NCBI RefSeq assembly: GCF_947172395.1
Contig: NC_069086.1
Span: 15,141,572-15,205,571 of the forward strand
DNA: 64,000 nt
Direction of reading: 5' to 3'
DNA from: Bicyclus anynana
Taxonomy: Eukaryota > Arthropoda > Insecta > Lepidoptera > Nymphalidae
Made by a program: the position numbers and the translations under genes. Each line of letters opens with the position of its first letter. The stretch's first letter is position 1. This document shows positions 34,780 through 45,600 of the stretch, piece after piece. Below the pieces are notes generated by a model. That model did not search any database. It had not been told where the DNA came from and was given only the letters and a program-made list of their open reading frames with translations.

Positions 34780-36062
34780 AATTCGCAACAAGCCTTTGAA
34801 ATTTTGAAATCATATCTCTCAAATCGTTCTCAGATAGTGAAAATTGGAGAAAATTGTAGTAGTCCAGCATCCATAAATTGTGGCGTACCGCAAGGTTCTA
34901 TTCTAGGGCCTTTGCTTTTCTTAATTTATATTAACAATATACATGAAATTGGTCTAAAAGGGGATATTTCTTTATACGCTGATGATACTGTCCTAACCTA
35001 CTTTGGTAAGTCTGTTGATTCTGTAATGCGAGAAGCGATTTAAATAATCTTAACGTATGGTTTCAATGTAACCTGCTTACTATTAACACAGCTAAAACAA
35101 ATTACATTTTATTTATTCCAAAAAATAAGAAAATTGGTACTTTTGAACCACTTACAATTAATAAAGACATTATAGTCAAATCAAACAGTCAAAAATATCT
35201 GGGTTTAATTCTTGACAACCAACTGACATGGAGAAATCATATAGATAAGCTTCGCAAAAAACTTGCATCGTTAATGGGATGTCTACGTGGTATTGTTCAT
35301 TGTTTACCAAAAAATGTAAGATACACAATATATAACTCTCTCGTTAAGCCGCATATTGATTATCTAATCGAATTATGGGGAACAGCGACAAAAACCAACC
35401 TAAACATCATTCAGAGAGCACAAAATAAAATTATTAAGGTTTTATTTCATTACGACTTTCTAACACCTACCAATAAAATATACAAAGAAACAAAATTACT
35501 TAACATAAAGCAAACATACATATATAGCACTTCAATTCTGATTCGGAAAATACTAAATAAAGATCTACATTCAAAAATCACTTTTACGAAAAAAATTCAA
35601 GTACAAAAACGAGCATTTCGCCGAGCAAATCACCTTTTACTAAGTCACAAACCTCGTACTAGCTATGGTAACAAAAATATTATATTTGAAGGAGCACAGA
35701 TCTACAATAAATTACCATCTGATATAAAAGAAGCTAAATCTATGTTTATTTACAAAAAGAAATTAAAATTTTATTTATTGAATAACATGTCATTGTAACA
35801 CATGCCGCATTCAGTAAGCTATAATCTTTGTTTTATTAAAACTAGTCAAGTATACTACGTAAGAAGCCGGTTACAAACATGTAATTTAAAATCTACCCGC
35901 ATTCTTTTTTTTTTTTTTAGCAATTATTTATTTTGATTTATTGTATGTAGGATTTAAGTCTAATTAGTATGTACACACGTGAATAATTACCTTAGTGAGT
36001 TAATTGTATTTCTCATATAAGCGAATTTTTTGTAATTCTTTTGAGAAAATAAAGATCTTAAA
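34780..36062 (+). mobile_element. Truncated, frameshifted non-LTR retrotransposon (reverse transcriptase C-terminal half)
   Basis: The frame carries reverse transcriptase motifs in order: SYLSNRSQIV, GVPQGSILGPLLFLIYINNI and the catalytic LYADDTV near 34970-34990. A frameshift at about 35041 breaks the frame; it resumes as NNLNVWFQCN and YLGLILDNQLTWRNHIDKL and continues to TAA at 35796-35798, with the RRA.H...PRT.YG...I...LYN.LP-type end typical of Jockey/CR1-like elements. The 3' untranslated part runs to gaaaataaagatcttaaacc. The endonuclease and the first part of the RT are missing, and the copy is inactive. It ends about 350 bases before the TATA box of gene 3. Confidence 0.85.
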
Positions 36063-36416
36063 CCAGACAAGCTCCAAATATAGCTTATAGGTCGTACAAT
36101 TTCTTTTAACCTTAGATATCACGTAAAGCTTAGAACTAAAAGCTAGAAATTTCAACATCTATGTTCGGCAGGCAGGCAGACTATATTCCCAATTAAGAAC
36201 TACTATATCGTTCGTATTCACGCAATTTTATCATAAAACTTATTGTTAAGACTACAACAAAACAGCCATACGTACAAGAAAGGACCAATAAAGATTTTAA
36301 CTCAGCCATATATTCCAAGATACTGGTGCTACATGCATATCCTTTTAGAATCATCTTTGGCGCCCTGACTAAGCGTATCCCACGTACACTTAGTACTTGT
36401 TTTGACCATGCGACGC

Positions 36417-36423
36417 TATAAAA
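36417..36423 (+). promoter_or_regulatory. TATA box upstream of the two-domain chitin-binding gene
   Basis: TATAAAA occurs 66 bases before the deduced start codon at 36489, in a locally GC-richer stretch. Transcription would start near 36447, giving a leader of about 40 bases. Confidence 0.6.
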
Positions 36424-36488
36424 GCTAGGATTTAGCAGCAGCCCTGACATTGTCCCTGTAGCCTCACTAGAAACTCGGTGGAAGGACA

Positions 36489-36600
36489 ATGTTGAAGCTT
36501 TTTGCGTTAGTAATATTCGTGTGGGGATGCGGCGCCTGGGCGGATAGCATGCTTTTGAACAAGCTCACTGAAAAAAGCTCCCGGCAAAAGAGGTTATTAT
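36489..36600 (+). CDS. Exon 1: signal peptide and RQKR site (gene 3)
   Basis: ATG at 36489 starts MLKLFALVIFVWGCGAWADS; the exon ends after RQKRLL with donor gtaagt, phase 1. The TATA box 66 bases upstream supports this start. Confidence 0.88.
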
Positions 36601-39600
36601 GTAAGTAGTTTTTTAATTATTATTATTATTCATTTCTATGTATTATATTATATGTATTGTATTTTTCCAAATTCAAAATAAAAAATAATTTTATTGAACT
36701 TAAACCTGACTGCTAATCTAAGGTTTAAACCAGTAGGTAATATTTTATTTATCACAATCTCACAGTTTTATTTACTAAGACGTACGTATATACAATTGAC
36801 TCCCAAACATCTCTTATATTTTGTTCAATTGAACTCAAATTAATTGCATTTAAATACATCAATTAAAATGCTTCTTAAAGTTAAAATAAAGTTTACAGAC
36901 TTTATTAACTATTAATTAAAGTTTTATTTTATTCTAATTCTATGTAGGTACACTATGTTTTTCTATGTAAGTAAAGTAATAAGTATGTAGGTAAGTAATA
37001 CAGGGGGATATCTTAATAGTTTATCTATAGTAGCCATTTTTGGTCTAATTTGTTGTTTTATACAGTGAACATTTTATTGCTTTATTTATAAACAGTAAAC
37101 ACCAATAATATTTTTATAAAATATAACAAATTCGATGAAGAAGTACATAATATTTTAAAGATTTAAATATCGTAAATGAATTACTAAAGCTGTCGGTTAA
37201 AGTGTTGAAATTTTTAAACCATCTTTGGTTTTCCAATAGTAATTGTTCTTTCAAAATTTATATAAACCAAATCTTATCAAATTAAATATTAGCAGCATGT
37301 GGTATTTACAAAATATTGCAGTATTTTCAACAAATTGAATGAAATTTTGTCAATAAAAGGAAATAAAATCCTAGGCCATAAAAGCACACAAAAACACAAA
37401 AGAAGTGCCGCCGACTGAAGTGATAAGCTTACAAACATTCGACAATTGACAATAATCAGCAGTGTAATAGTCTGCAATCATTCTATAACTGCGAGAGCTT
37501 GCAATGGTCAGACCATTTTTACTCTGGGTAATACTTTTACGCTTCCCGATCGTAAATTGACAGGCAGCACTGGCATTGCTACAGCATACTGAAATGCGAA
37601 AGGATCACGAAATCAGGCACTTTTGCATCAAGATGCGATTGTCATTGGACAAGGGTGAAGGGTGACAATGGTCAGACCTCCGTGATTTTACAAAGCTGAA
37701 AATTTGTTAACCTTTTACCATAGCTAACCGTGGTAGGCAACTTCGGAGATTAGACCATTTTGTTCTTTTTGGATGTTCTCCCGATCCAGACCCTCAGTCA
37801 TCTAGGTATTCGGTTCTTCGGCATTATAGGGAAATCATGTTTATAGTCGCTAGACATTTGTTTACCCTTTAAAAAGAAAACATTAAGAGTCACTACTAAA
37901 GGGTCGTTTCATAAAGCTTAGTGACAGGAAACTTTAGAGCCTCAATAGCTCAACGGTAAGAGCGGTCGGATTCATCACCGAGGGGTGGTGGTTCGATCCC
38001 CGCCCCGTTGGACTATTATCGCACTCACTCCTAATACAGTCTTTCCCGACTAGTTGGAGGGGAATGGAAATATTAGTCATATTTAAAAAGATATGGCAAA
38101 TATTCTTTTTAAAAACAAAAAACAAAAACAGCTGGGGACAATATTTTTCTCACTAATCCAAAAAATTTAATTAAACTAGCTGACGCTGTGCAGTTTCACC
38201 CGCGTGCTTCCCATTCCCGTAGGAATACGGGGATAAAATATAGCCTTCCTCGATAAATGGGCTATCTAATACTGAAATATTTTTTCAAATCGGACCAGTA
38301 GTTCCTGAGATTAGCGCGTTCAACCAAACAAACAAACAAACTCTTCAGTTTTATAATAGTAGTATAAATAAAGCGTTTCATATCGACCCTTAAAACATCC
38401 AAAAGCTACCATTGTCCAAACTATGTTGCCTATCTTACTTACAGCTGTGGTAAGATCATTGACTGAAAACTTTCAACTTTTATAAAATGACAAAGGTCTG
38501 ACTATAACAGGCTCGTTTTGCAATGTAGGATATCTGCATATTTTACCCTTCTTGTAATTTAATCTAATTTTATAATCTATATACGTTGCGGACGCTGACC
38601 ACAATGCATCTTTCATGTTAACCAAGATATATTGCTTCGTAATGGACAGAGCGGCGACCTTTTACCACTAGCAAATCATTTTATAAATCCACTGCGTAGC
38701 TCGTATGGATAAATTATTGCTTAGATCGTACTTCCGATATCAGTGTACGTCGTCCCGCGTGTATTGAGTCGGCTGTATCGGTGGGATCTTGACACATTGC
38801 TTTCTTGGTGATTAATTACTGACCGCAAGATAGAAATGCGTAGTCCATACGTGTTGGTCATCCGATTTTAGTTCGCACATTTGCATTTAACTCTGGATTA
38901 TGTTTGAGGTAGAATTTTTATTCAATCTAGGTAAAGATATTATTACTAAATTTACACAATGATATCCTGACTACATGATCTCTTCATTTTGCAGATTCAA
39001 AAAGTCAAGCCTTTTTGAATCTTTGAAAGAAAGCGATTAATTTGAAATTTCGCATGTCTCAATTAATATATTTCACTATTTATGTATAGATTAATCGTAG
39101 TTTAAGAGTTATACATTCACAGTTGATTCACAATCAACAGTAAAAAATAAATTTATTTGTCTATGCAATTATAAGGTCAAGGCCGCATTAGCAATTAGCC
39201 GTATTTTGGCGTTAACAAACTTATAAGATAAGTTAGCCATATAAGACCAAATGTTCATATTTTTATTTACTAGCCAAAAAGTTTTCAAACGACTTCAAAG
39301 AGACATAAGTTCTCGTCTGTACTTTTGATGTGATTTTTATTTCTTAAAATACCTGACGCGGGGAGAATTTTGGGGTAGACCACCCCTAACACTTAGGGTT
39401 ATTTACTTAGTACTCAAACCTACCATCGGGTAGGTTTGAGTACTAAGTAATGCACATGAAATGTCATGAAAATTAGTCAAGCCGTTTTAGAGGAGTAAGG
39501 TAACCGCGAAACACCGCGACAGGTTCAATGTAAGTAACACTGATCATCGAAAAGTTAGTGCCTAGACTCCGCGCCACGAAACAAGTCCCGTAGACGGGGC

Positions 39601-42600
39601 GCTAATGTCTTAATGACGCTCATTGTCATTTTTTTTTTTTATTCTCTACAAGTTAGCCCTTGACTACAATCTCACCTGATGGTAAGTTATGATGCAGTCT
39701 AAGATGGAAGCGGGCTAACTTGTTAGGAGGAGGATGAAAATCCACACCCCTTTCGGTTTCTACACGGCATCGTACCGGAACGCTAAATCGCTTGGCGGTA
39801 CGTCTTTGCCGGTCGGGTGGTAACTAGCCACGGCCGAAGCCTCCCACCAGCCAGACCTGGACAAATTAAGAAAATCTCAATCTGCCCAGCCGGGGATCGA
39901 ACCCAGGACCTCCGTTTTGTAAATCCACCGCGCATACCACTACACACGTGCGTTACACGTCATTTGTGTAACGCACTATCAATTTTAAGGTTTTAGCCGC
40001 GGTACTTCTTTCGTGGCACGGAGTCTAATGAGAATCGAACCCAGAATGTTCCAATTTTAAAATCATCCACCAAAAATCTAATAAAACTATATATTTTATT
40101 GCAGTTTATGATGGTCAAGGCCAGTTAATAAACACGTATGGCAACTCACTGTACCGCTACGGTCAAAATGAACAAAATCTATTCCACTGGAGCTTCTTAC
40201 ACAATTTCATAAGCCCACTTTACGTAAGTTTTAAAAGTTAATTTAGTTAAAAAAGCATATATTTTTGTGATTTATAAGTTCAGAAACAAAAAAGATAGTC
40301 CATAGCAATTGATCTAATAGTTGACGTCTAGCTGGCCTATTCACTAAATTGGTCTTTATTAACAACCTATTAAAATAAACATCAAATCAATTGAGAAATG
40401 GCGTCTACGTACTGTATGTTATCCACGAAGGTTTGACATTTAGGCAACGGATGATGTTTTTTTATTCTTTAAGAATTATCCCTTGACTACAATCGCACCT
40501 ATGTAAGGGATGATGCAATCTAAGATGGAAGCGGGCTAACTTGATAAGAGGAGGATGAAAATTCACACCCTTTTTGGTTTCTACACGACATCATAACGGA
40601 ACGCTAAATCGCTCGGCGGTAGGGTACGTCTTTGCCGGTAGGGTAGTAACGGCCGAAGACTCCCACCAGCCAGACCTGGACCTGTGAAGAAAACCTCAAT
40701 TGGTCTAGCCGGGGATCGAACCCAGGACCTCTGTTTTGTAAATCCACGCGCATATCACTGCGTCACGGAAGCCTACAAAAATTTACATTGAAGCTAATAT
40801 AGTTTTGTAGTTGCACTGTTGCACCCAGAAATTTAAGGTAAAATATTTTGAGTACGAGTTATATTGTATCCATCTCAACAATCTTTACAATTATTATGAT
40901 TAATTTACACTGCAAAACATTATTGCAGTAAGCGCGACAAATAGTCCAGTCAAATTAATCCTTAAAATATTTAAAGCAATTAAAGAGATATAGAGCTATT
41001 TTTGCAAACTTTCACCATCAATAAAAATTTTTGCACACGGGGGCTTGATGGGGACTTTTCACAATTCATTTATAATGGTTTCTGAACATTCATACGATTC
41101 TTTAGCTCTATGTAATGTATGTAGGAACTCGTAACAATTATATACAAAAACTAGCGGACGCCCGCAACTTCGTCTACGTGGAATTCGGTTTTTCACAAAT
41201 CCCATGGGAACCATGGATTATTCCGGAATGAAAAGCCTATGTGTCCAGAGTAAAAACTATTTCAATTCCAAATTTCAGCCAAAACGCTTCAGTAGTAGCG
41301 GCGTTAAAGAGTAACAGGCATCCATACAAACTTTCGCGTTTAAGCTCGTACAAAGGTATTAGATATTAAAACAACAAGTTGTTTCAGCCAACGGCTTTAG
41401 GCAGAACATCCATCGCGTACATGGTACCGGTGTCAGACGCGGTGATCCAACAGATCAACAAGGACCCAGTGTACCAGAACAAACTCCTCATACTGACATA
41501 CAAAGACCCGTTGGTGGAAGTCAACCCGCTCTGTGCCGCAAGGAGGACCCAGATACCCTCCCCTCATCTTTGCAGCAACTTCTTGAACTGCTGGGACGGA
41601 TGGGCGTTTGAACAGGAGTGTCCGGCCGGTCTGCTGTTCTCCAATGAAGGTTTTTGTGACTACCCACATAACGTGAATTGCAATAATCGGAAAATAAAGG
41701 GTAAGTCCTATTAGAGTATAAGTACTATTAGATAGGTTACGTGTCTACAAAATCACAACATAAAGTGATCCAAATTTACCTACACCACGCAGCGCACACA
41801 TGGACAATTTTATGTTTACTTACATTATATTTAGGTATGAACATATAACTCGACATTGCAGACAACAGTTAGGTATGATTTGTTTAAATAACATTAGTAG
41901 TTTAATATGCAACTAAATGAAATTAATCACCTTTGTACACTTCTTGTTAAGACACAATTTCTGAGATCCACGGTTTTATGAAACCCGTATCAGGCCAATA
42001 CTAAAAAAAAAATTATTGGGGTTTTCCTTCTACAATTTCCCAGTATTAAGCCTGGAGTTATGAAATCAATGATATGATTATTTTTAAACGTAACTTATTT
42101 AAATGTAAAGACAAATTTTGTAGAGCTTATGCTATGACTAACTTATTAAATTGCGGTTTTATTGTCGATAGAACAATTCTTACAAGAAAAAAAGTCGATG
42201 CTTGGGTTTAATTGGACTATACAAAGTTTGACGCATAACTTTGTAAAATGATTAATTCTAAAAAAGTATCATGTAATGGTACGAAAAGTCTAAGGTTTGA
42301 ATAGTTTCCTGTAACTTTTTTTTTAAGTAGCGGTTTTCTAACTACATAAAGTATATCGTATATCACAATCTACATGTCGACAAAATTAAAACATGATAGA
42401 AGTACGTCATACCTATTTTAATCCTTTACGAGTACATTCTAAAGCCTTTATAAATGGCAAGCCTATTTATGTTAATACTTATAAAGGCAAAGTGCGCCTC
42501 GCGGTGGCTGCATGACGCTGTCACTCCCAAAGATGGGCTGCAAACACCTTATACGATACTAAGTGCCGATGATAAACATGAGATAGTTTTATTTTTATAT

Positions 42601-45600
42601 ACTTAAATATTACATTATGGACAATCCATATATATCCTTCTCTTTTATTATTAATTTACTTACTTATAATTTACTTTTTCCTGATGACAACTCGGCACTG
42701 GACTACGATATCTATTCTGTGACTGACGGTACGTTCTGAGATCTTAGTTCCTTATTTCACGGTTCCTTAGTTTCATGGTGAGGTTACGTTAGTATATTAC
42801 AGACAAATTAAGCCACTTAATTAGTATCCTCCGCCCGGTGCATTTATGTAGCGTAATCATGTATATTTTGCGTATTTAAGTAAGTTTATTAATTGTTCTT
42901 TTAGCCTTATATATATATTTATGTTGTACCGGGCGTGAGAGTTAAATTCATGTAAATAATAATATATTTTATTCTATTCAGACATTGTAATACATATTTT
43001 ATAAAAATTTCAAATTCTAAGGTGACACCACTTCGTGTTTGTCCAAGTTTGGCAAAAGCCTCTTCTAATTCTTTCCATTCGGGTCGGTTCAACGCCTTCA
43101 TTGTCTTCTTCTCGTCCTCCCATCTTCGGAACTGTCTGCCTCGACTCTTTCTTGTCTTCTTGCTGTTTCTTGGATACCAAAATACATTATTTTTATTCCA
43201 TTTCTCAGTTCCTCGAATTATATGACCGGTCCTGTACTAGTTAGCTCTAGTATACTTTTTACACGAAATTGTGACCCGAGATCGAAAATCTTACTGCTTA
43301 TGGATAAATCATTTATTTTGCTCAACTTTTAAACTTATCGTTTGATATAAATCTCCGTTTATCTCTCAAGCATCACTACAAATCTTTAAAGTACACTAAT
43401 ATTGTAAAGTTAAATAAAATTTAAACGGTCAAAGTAGGATGCAATCGCCAATGCCTTCCATAACACGACAGGCGAAATATAAAATTGTTAACTTTCACTT
43501 TTACACTATTATAATAAATTTTGTGAGTTTGTGAAGTTTTAGTAAGGGTAACATAGAGGTCATATCCACTGGGCTAAAAAAAAAGTAAATTATAAATGAA
43601 TAAATAATAATGGATTGCCTTTAATGTAATATTTAGAGCATGTAAAAATAAAACTATCATGTTTATCACCGGCACTTAAATTATGGTTTTTGCAGCCCAT
43701 CTTTGGGTGTGACAGCATTCCATATTTTCACGGAAAAAGGAATACTAAATTAACTTTGCATTTGTATAATTTCAGAGCCTGTGAACCCAATATGCAACAA
43801 AGAGTTCGAAGCTTTCAGGAGCAAAGGGAACTGCAGTGAGTTTTTCGTGTGCGTGAACAACCTCCCCGTCCGGTTCAAGTGCCCAGCCGACCTTGCCTAC
43901 AGCGAGGTAACACGCCCCGTTAAAGGCATTAAATTACATTAAATTAACATTAATTACATTAAACACGATGAAAATGATCGCAAGTAATTCGTACTTACAT
44001 CTTACCATGTTTGATTGTTACGCTTGATTAGAATCTTGTAATGTACCAGCCAAGTTTGAGTCAGACTCGCGCGAACTGGTTCCGTAGCATTATTTATATT
44101 ATCGGCAAAAATCATGTCTGTCGTATAGGCGCACTGTATAAAACCATTGTTTTATTCTGTTTTTTGCTATTTTTGTATTAGTGGCAACAGAAAAAAGCGT
44201 CATCTTTGATGTATTTCTGTTGCCACTATTACAAAAATATGATGTATTTCTGTTGCCATTATTACAAAAATAGTAAAATACAGAATAAAATCTGACTAGA
44301 AGAATCGCTTGACTAGAATCTTAAGTATAATTTAAAATGAAATTTATAATTTTGTCCTCAAGTATAAATAATAATAATTACACATTTATGAACCAAGATG
44401 AAAAACACAAAATTAAAGTCATAACTTAAAAAAAAATATTTATTAATATCTAGCGGTCCCCCACGGCTCCATTGAAACAACATATTTTTTTTAATCCATT
44501 GGGATCTATATTATGTTATGCGCGAACCTGCAGTTTATATCTTTACTTAATTTGATCAAAATCGGTTCAGCGGCGTAGCTTTAAAATATAGCAGACAAAC
44601 AGACTTAGGTAGCTACTTACGCATCCATAATACTACTAGAATAATCGTTGTGAGAGGAACCAAAGTCCTTGAATGTATATGTACCTATCTTCAATAAGTG
44701 TTAAATGAATCATAAGTATTATGTAATATCAATTGATACTTTTACTAGTAACACGTTAGATAAGTTTGTTTTTTCTTGGAATAATTCAATATGCAGGTTT
44801 TACTTCAAGTAATTCAGATGTTTCAGTACGTCTGGACAATAATTCGTCAAAGTAACTTTTTAAACAAAAGCAAACTGTGTCGCACCAGTGGTTAGTCTAT
44901 GTGGCTTCGGATCATAAAGTCCTAGGTTCGATTTCGGGATGAGGCTACGTAATATTAAGCTTGTCTTCCATCCAACACTCTCTCAGAAGAATCAATGACT
45001 TGGGAAGTCATTGGTGATGCACACCGTACCTCGGAGAGAACGTCAAGCAGGCGGTTGCTGACGTAACCATTGATTGATTAACAATCATTACTATTTAGTC
45101 AGTGGTAAGCACTTCATATGTGCAAAAATACACTGCCTAGCATATGGATTTGTTGCAAACCCGTATTGAATAAGGAATTTTGCGTTTAGTACTATTATCA
45201 CGTATAGTGACTACCCTAATTAAAAATCTAGTGCAAGCCATTGCATTTGATACCGTATCTTACGAAATTAAACATCCCAAGCCTACTAATCTGCATTTGA
45301 GCAAAGCACGAACGTATAAGGAGGGCTAACATTGTAATGGGTCAATAAAATGGATCGCTCAATTTGTTAATATCATTTCAGGTTTTGGGTATTTGTGACT
45401 ACCCTAGCAGAGTGGTGTGTAATGTCACACAATCAAACACTTCAAACGCGCCATCTAGCGTTCAAACTACTCAAGTTTTTACTGAAGAAACACCGACTGC
45501 AACTCCTAGTGTAGCAAGTTCAACTGCCTCTCCAACAGCCATACCGATACCAACACCGAATGATAAGAGTATGGTGATAAATAAATTGGAGTACAATACA

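Larger units (their letters stand above)
27836..36416. other. Divergent intergenic region between obst-B and gene 3
   Basis: About 8.6 kb separating two start sites. It contains SINE, Helitron-like and LINE pieces listed separately. Apart from the two core promoters at its ends, no conserved regulatory block can be told by eye. Confidence 0.55.

Noticed and set aside
36193..36489. 98-codon minus-strand frame over the promoter of gene 3
   Set aside because: Antisense to the promoter and leader of a well-supported gene; no recognised motif.
37938..38010. Leu/Ser-like tRNA at tagctcaacggtaagagc
   Set aside because: Multi-copy SINE head with no closing acceptor stem.
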